64,000 bases of DNA from Paenibacillus physcomitrellae (GTDB taxonomy: Bacteria > Bacillota > Bacilli > Paenibacillales > Paenibacillaceae): NCBI RefSeq assembly GCF_002240225.1, contig NZ_CP022584.1, positions 1,984,001 to 2,048,000 on the forward strand, written 5' to 3'. Made by a program: the position numbers and the translations under genes. A model generated the notes under the pieces. It was not told where the DNA came from. It worked only from the letters and a program-made list of their open reading frames with translations, and did no database searches. Shown here piece by piece: positions 17,902 through 26,359 of the stretch; position 1 is the first letter of the stretch, and each line of letters opens with the position of its first letter.

Positions 17902-19711
17902 TTCGGCCGCTTCTGCTTTAAAGGGAGATCAAAGCAAACCAAAACCGGAGAAGAAAGGTTCCTTGGAAGCCTTCAAGGCCGTGTTCGCCTATGCCAAACC
18001 TCATAAGCTGGCATTTGTCGGAGTGTTTGTATGTGCCCTGCTCGGTATTTCGGCTGATTTGCTTCAGCCTTATCTCGTTAAAATTGTAATCGATGATCAT
18101 CTGGCCATAGGCAAAAAAGATTTCGGCCTGATTGCCATCATTGCCGCTGTTTATCTCGGCATTTCTATCATCAGCTTTATCTTCACTTATCTGCAAAACA
18201 ATTTGCTGCAGTACGCCGGACAAAGCATCGTCGCTAAAATCCGCAACGATTTGTTCGGACATATTTCCAAGCTGTCCATGTCCTATTTCGATAAAGTGCA
18301 CCGCGGCAGTCTCGTTACGAACGTATCCAGCGATACGGAGACGATCAGCCAATTCTTCACGCAGGTACTGCTCAGCCTGATTCGTGACGGGATGACGCTC
18401 ATCCTGATCATCGTGTTCATGTTCCAGCTTGACGTTACTTTAGCCTGGTATTGCCTGATTGCTTTGCCGGTAATCGGACTGGTCGCCTTCCTGTTCCGGC
18501 GTTATCTTCGTGAAGCTTACCAGACGACCCGCAGCCGGCTGTCCCGGCTGATCGGCTTTATTGCCGAAAACCTGTCCGGTATGGGACTTATTCAGGCGTT
18601 TCGCCAGGAAGAAGAACAGACGCGGCGGTTTACCGAACATAATCAAAGCTATTGGGAAGGCAATATGCGTGAGGTCCGTGCCAACGTGCTGTTCAACAGA
18701 ACGTTTGATTTTCTCGGGAATGCCGCGCTGGTTCTGGTCGTTTGGCTGGGCGGCATGGCTGTTTTTCACAAGCAGATTGAGGTCGGCGTCCTGTATGCGT
18801 TCACCAGCTACATCCGCCAGTTCTTTGCGCCGATCAACCAGATTACGATGCAGTGGAACACCTTCCAATCCACCATGGTATCCATGGACCGGATCTGGAG
18901 CATCTTCAGTACGCGGCCTGCCGTAAAAGAGCCTGCCCCGGATAAAGCGATCAGGCTTCCGGTCGAGCAGGTCAAGGGCAGAATTGATTTCAATCATATT
19001 TCCTTTGGTTACACCAGCGCCCAGCCGGTCATTCCAGATCTGGATTTGCATATTAGAGCCGGAGAAATGATCGGGGTTGTGGGAACCACCGGCGCAGGCA
19101 AAAGCACGCTCATCAGCCTGCTCAACCGTTTCTACGACGTCAACGCCGGTAGCATCGAAATTGACGGTGTAGATATTCGCCGGCTGCCGCAAAGCCAGGT
19201 TCACCGGATTGTTGGTTTGATTCAGCAGGAGCCCTATCTGTTCTCAGGCAGCATTCTCGACAATGTACGGCTGTTTCAAGAGGATATTTCCCGGGAAAAA
19301 GTCGTCGAGGCCTGTCAGTTCGTCGGCGCTCACGACATGATTATGCGGATGCCCGGCGGTTATGAAACACCGCTGACCGAAAGGGGAAGCGGACTGTCAG
19401 CCGGAGAACGGCAGCTGATTTCTTTTGCCCGCATCGTGGTATTCAAGCCCAAAATTCTGATTCTGGATGAAGCAACCGCCAATCTGGATTCCCAAACCGA
19501 ACAGCTCGTTCAGGATGCTCTGCAGAGTGTGTCCAAAGGGCGAACTACTATCGTGATTGCTCACCGCCTGTCTACCGTCATGCATGCCGACCGGATCATT
19601 GTAATGAAGAACGGCCGGGCTGTCGAACAAGGCACCCACGACCAACTGCTGACTCAGCGTGGTTATTATGAAGAACTGTACCGGCATGCGAAGCAGGCCT
19701 CCGGGCAGTAA
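17894..19711 (+). CDS. Heterodimeric ABC multidrug exporter subunit with canonical catalytic Glu (BmrD/YheH-like)
   Basis: The partner half, 605 residues. A charged N-terminus (about 30 residues) precedes six membrane segments. The ATPase has Walker A GTTGAGKST, an altered signature LSAGERQL, and a catalytic Glu in LILDEATANLD. The altered signature pairs with the Asp-bearing Walker B of the other subunit to make one degenerate site, while the second site is intact. The start ATG at 17894 follows AGGAGGGA and overlaps the upstream stop codon. Substrates are likely drugs or lipids by family. Confidence 0.93.
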   Translation: MPNSAASALKGDQSKPKPEKKGSLEAFKAVFAYAKPHKLAFVGVFVCALLGISADLLQPYLVKIVIDDHLAIGKKDFGLIAIIAAVYLGISIISFIFTYLQNNLLQYAGQSIVAKIRNDLFGHISKLSMSYFDKVHRGSLVTNVSSDTETISQFFTQVLLSLIRDGMTLILIIVFMFQLDVTLAWYCLIALPVIGLVAFLFRRYLREAYQTTRSRLSRLIGFIAENLSGMGLIQAFRQEEEQTRRFTEHNQSYWEGNMREVRANVLFNRTFDFLGNAALVLVVWLGGMAVFHKQIEVGVLYAFTSYIRQFFAPINQITMQWNTFQSTMVSMDRIWSIFSTRPAVKEPAPDKAIRLPVEQVKGRIDFNHISFGYTSAQPVIPDLDLHIRAGEMIGVVGTTGAGKSTLISLLNRFYDVNAGSIEIDGVDIRRLPQSQVHRIVGLIQQEPYLFSGSILDNVRLFQEDISREKVVEACQFVGAHDMIMRMPGGYETPLTERGSGLSAGERQLISFARIVVFKPKILILDEATANLDSQTEQLVQDALQSVSKGRTTIVIAHRLSTVMHADRIIVMKNGRAVEQGTHDQLLTQRGYYEELYRHAKQASGQ

Positions 19712-19796
19712 AAGATCGATATTTGTAATATTTTGTTTTCTCATCGCCAGATTCTAGGTATAATTGAGCAAATGTCTTTTGCCGGAGGTTTGCTTG

Positions 19797-20174
19797 ATGA
19801 TTACACGTAGAAAAGAACCCTTTCGTTATTCGATGAAAGAGCCGGTAGAATGCCAACTGGAGTTGACTACCGTCAACCGGATGTCGTTCTCAGGGAAGCT
19901 GGTTCCCGCCAAACTGATCGACATCAGCAAAAACGGCTGCAGAATCCGTTCTTTCCTGGATTTAAAAGCCTCCGAGCATTTCATTGAATGCCGAATTCAC
20001 CTTCGCTTGAACGAAGAAAATTTTATCTTTCCCGGTCATGTTCGCTGGCAGCGAATTATGGATGATACGGAATATGATTATGGGGTTCATCTCCTGCTCA
20101 CGGATAACGAGAAAGAACAAATCAACATTCAGCTGCGGGGACTTGCCGCGGAACGTAAAATAAAAGTAATGTGA
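19797..20174 (+). CDS. PilZ-domain-like protein
   Basis: A 125-residue cytoplasmic protein with basic N-terminus RRKEPFRY and the DISKNGCRI motif typical of PilZ c-di-GMP-binding domains ([DN]-x-S-x-x-G), ending in DYGVHLLL. The arginine spacing is not the classic RxxxR, so c-di-GMP binding is uncertain. The ATG at 19797 lies eight bases after GGAGG. TATAAT at 19759-19764 is a good -10 just upstream. It has its own terminator. Confidence 0.82.
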   Translation: MITRRKEPFRYSMKEPVECQLELTTVNRMSFSGKLVPAKLIDISKNGCRIRSFLDLKASEHFIECRIHLRLNEENFIFPGHVRWQRIMDDTEYDYGVHLLLTDNEKEQINIQLRGLAAERKIKVM

Positions 20175-20179
20175 TTCAG

Positions 20180-20208
20180 AGACCGGTGCGGATGCGCCGG
20201 TCTTTTTT
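20180..20208 (+). terminator. Intrinsic terminator after the PilZ-like gene
   Basis: AGACCGG pairs with CCGGTCT, followed by a run of T. Confidence 0.85.
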
Positions 20209-20259
20209 GTTGTTGTTCGGGAACATCTAAAAAAGCGCCGCGCAAGTCCAAAAAGAGGA

Positions 20260-20288
20260 TTTACATTCCAGTCTCCAAGGATTACAAT
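20260..20288 (+). promoter_or_regulatory. Sigma-A promoter of the ABC-2 exporter/TetR operon
   Basis: TTTACA and TACAAT are separated by 17 bases. The expected start point, near 20295, is a few bases before the operator. Confidence 0.75.
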
Positions 20289-20302
20289 AAACGCAAATAA
20301 CA

Positions 20303-20324
20303 AAAGTGAGTAATCACTCACTTT
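20303..20324 (+). promoter_or_regulatory. TetR-type operator palindrome
   Basis: Perfect inverted repeat AAAGTGAGT-N4-ACTCACTTT, just downstream of the predicted start point. This position would block transcription when bound. The likely ligand is the TetR protein encoded third in the same operon, giving autoregulation. Confidence 0.75.
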
Positions 20325-20343
20325 GAGACAGGATGTGATTCTT

Positions 20344-21078
20344 TTGGAAAGCTCCACCGCCCCCGTCCTCTCCGCCCATCAGGTAAGCAAAAGTTTTGCA
20401 GACAAAACGATTTTAAACGATATTCGCCTTGCTATTAAGCCGGCTGAGATTTTTGGATTGCTGGGTCCTTCAGGCTCCGGAAAAACAACACTCGTCAAAC
20501 TATTAGCCGGCATTGACGTCCCGACAACCGGGGAAATCAGGCTGCTTGGCACGCTTCTTCCCAATCGCTCCATGCTCCAGCAGATCGGCTATATGGCTCA
20601 ATCCGATGCTCTGTATAACGAGCTGACCGCCCGCGAGAACATGGAGTTCTTCGCTGCGCTGTACGGACTCAAAGGCAGACGAGGCCGCGACCGGATCGCA
20701 GAAACGGCAGAGCTGGTTGGACTAAGCGAGCATTTAAGCAAAAAAGCCTGGCAGTATTCCGGAGGCATGAAACGGAGATTATCCCTCGCAATTGCCCTGC
20801 TGCACGAACCGCCGGTGCTGCTGCTGGATGAACCTACGGTCGGAATTGATCCCGTGCTTCGCCGCTCGATCTGGGCGGAGCTGAAGACTTTGACCGGTAA
20901 GGGAACTACGGTTGTCCTGACGACTCATGTCATGGATGAAGCCGATAAATGTGATCGTCTCGCCATGATCCGGGACGGACACATTTTAGCCGAAGGTTCT
21001 CCTGAAGCGCTGCTCGAGCAGACAGGATCAGATCAAATCGAAGACGCATTCATCCAATTGGGAGGTGGCAACTCATGA
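20344..21078 (+). CDS. ABC-2 type exporter, ATP-binding protein
   Basis: A cytoplasmic ATPase with Walker [10 protein letters not shown], signature YSGGMKRRLS and Walker B LLLDEPTVGIDP, the DrrA/NodI-like class that pairs with ABC-2 permeases. Start choice is uncertain: TTG at 20344 sits after AGGATGTG, with a GTG at 20335 and a TTG at 20323 in the same frame; the last lies within the operator and is unlikely. Its stop codon overlaps the permease start (ATGA). Confidence 0.9.
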   Translation: MESSTAPVLSAHQVSKSFADKTILNDIRLAIKPAEIFGLLGPSGSGKTTLVKLLAGIDVPTTGEIRLLGTLLPNRSMLQQIGYMAQSDALYNELTARENMEFFAALYGLKGRRGRDRIAETAELVGLSEHLSKKAWQYSGGMKRRLSLAIALLHEPPVLLLDEPTVGIDPVLRRSIWAELKTLTGKGTTVVLTTHVMDEADKCDRLAMIRDGHILAEGSPEALLEQTGSDQIEDAFIQLGGGNS

Positions 21079-22142
21079 GAATCCGAGCCGTCATCCTCCG
21101 CACGCTGAGGCAGTTTAGACGGGATAAGCGAACGGTAGCTCTGATGTTTATCGCTCCTCTTCTCGTGCTCACTTTGATGAATCTCGTATTTAACGGTTCA
21201 GCTTACGTGCCGCGCATCGGCATAACCAGCTCTAGCTCCGCAGCTGCAGCAGATTTGGCTGCCCAGCTCGAAAATCAAAATGCCGAAGTCGTTCAATATC
21301 CTTCAAACGATTTGGCAGAGCAGGCGCTGGAAGACCACAAAATCGACGCCTGGATTTCTTTTCAAACCAACAGACCGGTCGTCCGGCTTGAAGGCAGTGA
21401 CCCGACCGAAAGCCGGGCAGTCATGACCGTTATTCAAAAGGTGACAGCCGCACAGTTGCCTGCACAGCCTCCTTCCTCTAATGTGACCGGGGATCTTCCT
21501 TTCTCGCCCGAAATTTCTTATCTGAACGGCTCTGAGGATATGAGCACGATCGACCATATTGGTCCTGTGCTGATCGGTTTTTTTATCTTTTTCTTTGTGT
21601 TCCTGATTGCTGGAGTAGCTTTCCTGCGGGAACGGACCTCCGGCACGCTGGAAAGGCTGCTTGCCTCTCCGATCCGGCGCTCGGAAATCGTGGTGGGTTA
21701 CCTGGGCGGCTTTGGCTTGTTTACGCTGGTCCAGGCACTGCTCATCACCTGGTACAGCATCAAGGTGCTGGGCATTGAAATGGCAGGATCGTTCGGCCTC
21801 GTGCTGCTGATCACCCTGCTGCTGTCCATGACCGCCCTTTCCTTGGGTATTCTGCTGTCCGCTTACGCCAGCAACGAACTGCAGATGATTCAATTCATTC
21901 CGTTAATTATCGTGCCGCAGCTGTTCCTTTCAGGATTGTTTAATCTGGATACGCTGCCCGACTGGCTGGCTGCTTTACGTTTCATCATGCCTTTGTATTA
22001 CGGCTCGCAAGCCATGACCAACGTCATGATTCGTGGACAGGGCTGGAACGGGATTGCCATGGACCTCTGCGTCCTCATCGGCTTTTGTGTACTCTTTACG
22101 CTGCTCAATATAGCGGCGCTTCGCAAACACCGCAAAATCTGA
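21075..22142 (+). CDS. ABC-2 type exporter, permease
   Basis: A 355-residue permease with one N-terminal helix, an external domain of about 140 residues (40-180), and five or six C-terminal helices carrying the conserved RERTSGTLERLLASPIRRSE coupling region. The start ATG overlaps the ATPase stop and follows GGAGGTGG. Its substrate is unknown; exporters of this kind under TetR control usually remove toxic compounds or drugs. Confidence 0.92.
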   Translation: MRIRAVILRTLRQFRRDKRTVALMFIAPLLVLTLMNLVFNGSAYVPRIGITSSSSAAAADLAAQLENQNAEVVQYPSNDLAEQALEDHKIDAWISFQTNRPVVRLEGSDPTESRAVMTVIQKVTAAQLPAQPPSSNVTGDLPFSPEISYLNGSEDMSTIDHIGPVLIGFFIFFFVFLIAGVAFLRERTSGTLERLLASPIRRSEIVVGYLGGFGLFTLVQALLITWYSIKVLGIEMAGSFGLVLLITLLLSMTALSLGILLSAYASNELQMIQFIPLIIVPQLFLSGLFNLDTLPDWLAALRFIMPLYYGSQAMTNVMIRGQGWNGIAMDLCVLIGFCVLFTLLNIAALRKHRKI

Positions 22143-22191
22143 GTCTATATGCTAAAATGAAGGGGTGTGTGTACAGAAAGGAGACTTTCAA

Positions 22192-22857
22192 ATGGACCGT
22201 CAGCAGGACCGGGAGATTGAACAGTGGCTGGAAGAGTTGTCAGCGATAGATGACGAGCGTAAAATGACCGCCAAACAGCTGCAAATCGTTCAATCAGCCG
22301 TAGACATATTTTCCGAAAAAGGGTACGCCGCCGCTTCGACAAGCGAAATCGCCCAGCGGGCAGGCGTTGCCGAAGGCACGATTTTCAGACACTACAAAAC
22401 CAAAAAGGATCTGCTGCTCTCAATCGTTTCTCCGCTCATGAGCCGCCTTGTCGCTCCTTTCATTATCCGTAACTTTCAATCCGTGCTTAACATGCAACAC
22501 GAAACCTTCGAAGACTTTCTCAGGGCCGTGATCGAGAACCGGCTCAGCTTTGCTCGTAAGCATATGAAAGTCATTAAAATTCTCATTCAGGAGATTCCGT
22601 TTCAACCGGATTTGAAGAAGGCTTTTCTGGAGCAGGTTGGAGGTCCTGTCGGCTCACGAATCCGCGAAATCATAGTTTATTATCAGGACAAAGGCCAGCT
22701 CAGCAAAGAAATCGCGCCTGAAACAGCCTTGCGTTTTATGGCTTCGACTATTATGGGCCTGTTCGCGGAGAAATTCCTGCTCTTCCCTGATCGTCCCTGG
22801 GATGAGCAGGCTGCCACGGATGAGGTCATCAAGCTGATTTTAAACGGCATGGGCTAA
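22192..22857 (+). CDS. TetR/AcrR family regulator of the ABC-2 exporter
   Basis: A 221-residue regulator. The N-terminal helix-turn-helix includes TSEIAQRAGVAEGTIFRHYKTKKDLL (recognition part GTIFRHYKTK); the C-terminal half is a helical ligand domain. The ATG at 22192 follows AAAGGAG by nine bases. It is the last gene of its operon and probably represses it through the palindrome at 20303-20324. Confidence 0.9.
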   Translation: MDRQQDREIEQWLEELSAIDDERKMTAKQLQIVQSAVDIFSEKGYAAASTSEIAQRAGVAEGTIFRHYKTKKDLLLSIVSPLMSRLVAPFIIRNFQSVLNMQHETFEDFLRAVIENRLSFARKHMKVIKILIQEIPFQPDLKKAFLEQVGGPVGSRIREIIVYYQDKGQLSKEIAPETALRFMASTIMGLFAEKFLLFPDRPWDEQAATDEVIKLILNGMG

Positions 22858-22858
22858 G

Positions 22859-22912
22859 AAAAAGGCCGTTGGAGCCGGTTGATTCCAGTCAACCATCCAA
22901 CAGCCTTTTTTT
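22859..22912 (+). terminator. Terminator between the TetR gene and the cystine importer
   Basis: AAAGGC/GCCTTT with GTTGGA/TCCAAC and inner GGTTGA/TCAACC stems, followed by eight T. Being symmetric, it may serve both strands. Confidence 0.8.
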
Positions 22913-22933
22913 TGTTTCCAGGCGAACATGCCT

Positions 22934-23686
22934 CTAAATATCCCTTTGAGTAAGTACATTCAGGAAAGCGGCCGCCCGAGGACTCGACGGGTTCTGCAGC
23001 ACTTCGGCCGGGGAACCTTGCTCGATGATTTTGCCTTGGTCGATCAAAATAACCTGATCCGCGACATCGGCCGCAAACTTCATCTCATGAGTCACCACAG
23101 CCATCGTCATGCCTTCGGCCGCAAGCTGCTTCATCACTTTAAGCACCTCGCCTACCAGCTCGGGGTCCAGTGCCGAAGTAGGCTCGTCGAACAGCAGCAC
23201 TTCGGGATCCACAGCCATCGCCCTGGCAATTCCGACGCGCTGCTGCTGGCCTCCGGAAAGCTGATGCGGATAGTTATCCGCCTTCTCGGCGAGTCCCACC
23301 TTGCCCAGCAGCTCAAGTGCCCGCCTTCTGGCTTCCTCCCTGCTTCTTCTCTGCACCGTCACTTGGGCCTCCATCACATTCTCCAGCGCCGTCATATGCG
23401 GAAACAAATTATACGACTGAAATACCATTCCGGTCCGCTTCCGCAGCGCCAGCACCTCTTTGGACTTCGGTCTGGCACCGGCCCGGAAATCAAGCGTAAT
23501 GTCGCCTACGGCAAGACGTCCCTCATCCGGCATTTCGAGCAGATTCAGGCAGCGCAGAAGGGTTGTTTTTCCCGAGCCTGACGGTCCGATGATGACCAGC
23601 ACCTTGCCTTGGTTCAGCGTAAGATCAATACCTTTCAGCACCTCGAGGTCGCCAAACGATTTATGCAAATTTTGAATTTGGATCAT
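22934..23686 (-). CDS. Polar amino acid ABC importer ATPase (TcyC-like, cystine)
   Basis: A 250-residue ATPase with Walker [10 protein letters not shown], signature LSGGQQQRV, Walker [15 protein letters not shown] and the His switch in VVTHEM. It belongs to the GlnQ/HisP class. It is the third gene of the tcyABC-like set, 12 bases after the permease gene. The cystine assignment rests on the binding protein. Confidence 0.9.
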   Translation of the reverse strand: MIQIQNLHKSFGDLEVLKGIDLTLNQGKVLVIIGPSGSGKTTLLRCLNLLEMPDEGRLAVGDITLDFRAGARPKSKEVLALRKRTGMVFQSYNLFPHMTALENVMEAQVTVQRRSREEARRRALELLGKVGLAEKADNYPHQLSGGQQQRVGIARAMAVDPEVLLFDEPTSALDPELVGEVLKVMKQLAAEGMTMAVVTHEMKFAADVADQVILIDQGKIIEQGSPAEVLQNPSSPRAAAFLNVLTQRDI

Positions 23687-23698
23687 CCGGATTCCCTC

Positions 23699-24367
23699 CT
23701 ATCGCGCCGAATAACGGGCAAGCCGTCTCTCCAGATTATTTTGCAGCACCGACAGCACCGTACAGAAGAGAAGATAGATTAGTCCGGCTTCGGCATAGAT
23801 CAGCAAAGGCTCATAAGTGGTAGCCGTAATCTGCTGGGACTTCTTGAACAGTTCTACGTAAGTAATGGTTCCAGCCAGTGAAGTATCCTTGACCAGACTG
23901 ATAAAAGAGTTTGCCAGCGGCGGTACTGAAACTCTGGCAGCCTGAGGCAAAATAATCCGGCGCAAAGCCTGGGCTCTGGTCATGCCAAGCGAATCCGCGG
24001 CCTCCCACTGGCCTTTCGGAATCGACAGAATGGCGGCCCGGACGATCTCCGATCCATATGCGCCGACACTAAGGGTGAAGCCGATCACTGCCGCGGGAAA
24101 AGGATCGAGCGTTATGCCTACAGACGGCAGGCCATAGAAAATAATAAACAGCTGCAGCAGCAGCGGTGTACCCCGAATAATCCATACATAAAAACGGGCG
24201 AGCTTCCTGAGCACACCAATCGTAGAAAGTCTCGCCAAAGCCGTCAGAATCGCCAAAATAAGTCCAAGCGCAAACGAAATCAAGGTCAGCGGAATTGTGA
24301 AAGCTACCCCTGCTTTCAGCAGGGGCAGCAGCGAATCGATGAAGATCTGAATTTTACGGTCATCCAT
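23699..24367 (-). CDS. Polar amino acid ABC importer permease (TcyB-like, cystine)
   Basis: A 222-residue HisM-type permease with about five helices and the signature EAA loop (ADSLGMTRAQALRRIILPQAARV). The binding-protein gene lies upstream and the ATPase gene downstream with short gaps, which makes this a standard importer operon. Confidence 0.9.
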   Translation of the reverse strand: MDDRKIQIFIDSLLPLLKAGVAFTIPLTLISFALGLILAILTALARLSTIGVLRKLARFYVWIIRGTPLLLQLFIIFYGLPSVGITLDPFPAAVIGFTLSVGAYGSEIVRAAILSIPKGQWEAADSLGMTRAQALRRIILPQAARVSVPPLANSFISLVKDTSLAGTITYVELFKKSQQITATTYEPLLIYAEAGLIYLLFCTVLSVLQNNLERRLARYSAR

Positions 24368-24395
24368 AGGTCAAACCATCCTTTGGGCTTTGGCC

Positions 24396-25253
24396 TTATT
24401 TCGAAACATCCTCGCCAAAATATTTTTTGGAGATGCTGAGGTAAGTCCCGTCCTTCTGCATATCAGCAAGGGCTTGATTGACGGCGTCGACCAGATCCGT
24501 TTCTCCTTTGCGGAAGAGGCCGGCGCTTTGCGAGGCATTTGCCTCTTCATCCACGACTTTTAGCGGAATGTCGGGTTTCTGCTTCTTGAGATCCAGATAA
24601 GACAGGTTGTCATTGATCGTGGCGTCAATCCGCTTGGAATTGAGCAGATCAATGGCCTGATTGAAGCCGTCGATATCTACGATCTCGGCGCCATTCTCTT
24701 TGGCAATCTTCCCGAGATTGCTGGTCAACGTCTGACCGGCCTTTTTCCCCTTGAGATCGGCAAAACTCTTAATATCCGTATTGTCTTTGCGGACGATCAA
24801 CACGGCTTTGGAGGCAATGTAAGGGCTTGAAAAGTCATATTTCGCCTTACGCTCATCGTTGATGGACACCTCGTTAAACACCGCATCGAACCTCTTCGCG
24901 TCCAGACCGGCAATCATGCCGTCCCATTGGGTTTCAACAAACTCCGCTTTCACGCCGATTCGTTTGGCGATCTCCCTGGCGATATCCACATCAAACCCGG
25001 TCAGTGCGCCGCTGGCATCGTGAAAGGAAAAAGGCGCATAAGTCCCCTCTGTCCCGATCAGGAGCGAACCCCGCTTTTGGACTGCACCTAAGGCTCCTGC
25101 CCCGCCGTTCCCCGTGCCGGGAGAGACCTCCGGCGCAGTTCCCTGCGCATTCCCCGGACTTGGGGAAGGTTCGGCATTATTGTTGTTGTTTCCGCAGCCG
25201 GCAATCATCAGTACGATAACAAGGATGGCTGCAACCAGATTCCACTTTTTCAA
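24396..25253 (-). CDS. Amino acid-binding lipoprotein (TcyA/FliY-like, cystine)
   Basis: A 285-residue family 3 binding protein with lipobox MIAGCG, then a Gly/Pro/Asn-rich linker to about residue 55. The binding domain opens GTEGTYAPFSFHDASG and carries FDVDIAREIAKRIG and DERKAKYDFSSPY, closely similar in pattern to cystine-binding FliY and TcyA. It is first in the operon. I saw no T-box or S-box in the 155-base leader. Confidence 0.88.
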   Translation of the reverse strand: MKKWNLVAAILVIVLMIAGCGNNNNNAEPSPSPGNAQGTAPEVSPGTGNGGAGALGAVQKRGSLLIGTEGTYAPFSFHDASGALTGFDVDIAREIAKRIGVKAEFVETQWDGMIAGLDAKRFDAVFNEVSINDERKAKYDFSSPYIASKAVLIVRKDNTDIKSFADLKGKKAGQTLTSNLGKIAKENGAEIVDIDGFNQAIDLLNSKRIDATINDNLSYLDLKKQKPDIPLKVVDEEANASQSAGLFRKGETDLVDAVNQALADMQKDGTYLSISKKYFGEDVSK

Positions 25254-25353
25254 AAAAATCCGTCTCCCTTCATGTTCAATCCTGTTGTCATGTATACTTT
25301 ACCCAATTTGTTGATGAGTTATTTGGTGATGAAGCAGCACTCAAAAACAAGAC

Positions 25354-25382
25354 AAAAAACCACTCCATCTCGGATGAAGTGG
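25354..25382 (-). terminator. Terminator after the TetR gene
   Basis: On the minus strand CCACTTCATC pairs with GATGGAGTGG (one mismatch), followed by six T. Confidence 0.75.
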
Positions 25383-25410
25383 CTTCCTCTGGTTCGCTTT
25401 TGGGCGCTTG

Positions 25411-26133
25411 CTATTCAATCAACCCGGATTTAAATAGGCGGAACACGCCTTCACAGAACTCCTCTTTCGTTGTGGCATAATGTTTGCGCTGATACATATA
25501 GACATCCGGACTGACAACCGCAATGATTGCATTGGCCGCTAAGGAAGGACTTACAGCCTTCATCTCCCCGCGCCGGGCAGCCTCCGTTAATAAAGCCGTA
25601 ATCAAGACATTCAGCCGTTCGAAAAAAGGATGTTCAAACTGGGTCAATTGATGTTTGCCCATAAATTCCGCTTTGATGACGTACAAAAGCTCCGTCTGCT
25701 CATCAATGAAATTGACGATGTTCTCCAGCGTCCATTTCAAACGATAAACGCTGGGATAATCGGCAAGCAGACCAGCCGAATCCACGGAATCCACGGGGAC
25801 CTGTCCGCCCTTAGACCTGGCCAGCTCCTCCTTGGACGGCCCCTCCTCCAGCCGGGCCAGCAGCGCTTCGCTGCTTCTGCGGAGCAGCTCCGAGCTGATC
25901 TCTCCTTTGTTGGCATATCGCCGGTATAAAGAGCCTTGTCCGATATCCGCCAGTTTGGCGATTTGCGACATGGTCGCTTCCTCGAAGGTTCCTTTATGCA
26001 GCATGTCTTTAACAACACCCAGAATCCGTTTCTTGTATTCATCTTCAACCTGGGCGACTCCTTTGGAAGATAAGGCTTCAGGACCTTTGGACATTTTCTT
26101 CTTGTTCTTGTTACCGGCATTAAGCCCTCTCAT
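25411..26133 (-). CDS. TetR family regulator of the divergent MFS efflux gene
   Basis: A 240-residue regulator with a basic Lys/Asn-rich N-terminal tail (to about residue 27) and a helix-turn-helix (MSQIAKLADIGQGSLYRRYANKGEI). It is divergent from the DHA2 exporter gene, and two palindromes lie between them. The ATG at 26133 has GGGAG eight bases upstream. By family logic it represses the exporter and itself until a drug-like ligand binds. Confidence 0.9.
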   Translation of the reverse strand: MRGLNAGNKNKKKMSKGPEALSSKGVAQVEDEYKKRILGVVKDMLHKGTFEEATMSQIAKLADIGQGSLYRRYANKGEISSELLRRSSEALLARLEEGPSKEELARSKGGQVPVDSVDSAGLLADYPSVYRLKWTLENIVNFIDEQTELLYVIKAEFMGKHQLTQFEHPFFERLNVLITALLTEAARRGEMKAVSPSLAANAIIAVVSPDVYMYQRKHYATTKEEFCEGVFRLFKSGLIE

Positions 26134-26160
26134 TCATTACGCTCCCTTGGCAAATGGAGT

Positions 26161-26189
26161 TTGACATTACGGACAAATGTCCGTAAACT
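26161..26189 (+). promoter_or_regulatory. Candidate promoter of the DHA2 exporter
   Basis: Consensus TTGACA is followed 17 bases later by TAAACT. The first TetR operator fills the spacer. Confidence 0.5.
26167..26186. promoter_or_regulatory. TetR operator O1
   Basis: Perfect palindrome TTACGGACA-AA-TGTCCGTAA in the divergent TetR/MFS intergenic region, inside the exporter promoter. Confidence 0.75.
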
Positions 26190-26200
26190 ATAAAATGCAG

Positions 26201-26220
26201 TTTCGGACATTTGTCCGTAA
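26201..26220. promoter_or_regulatory. TetR operator O2
   Basis: Second copy TTTCGGACA-TT-TGTCCGTAA with one mismatch; its centre is 34 bp from that of O1, about three helical turns. Confidence 0.75.
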
Positions 26221-26359
26221 ACTTATTATAAGCCAAACGTCGGCCCTCGTACACTCAACGAAGATAGGCCGCATTTAGCGAAGGATAAATTATCACAAAA
26301 AGAACCGGACGGACTCGTCGATGAACCTATCCAGATCCGGAACAAAGGAGTAGGAGAAT

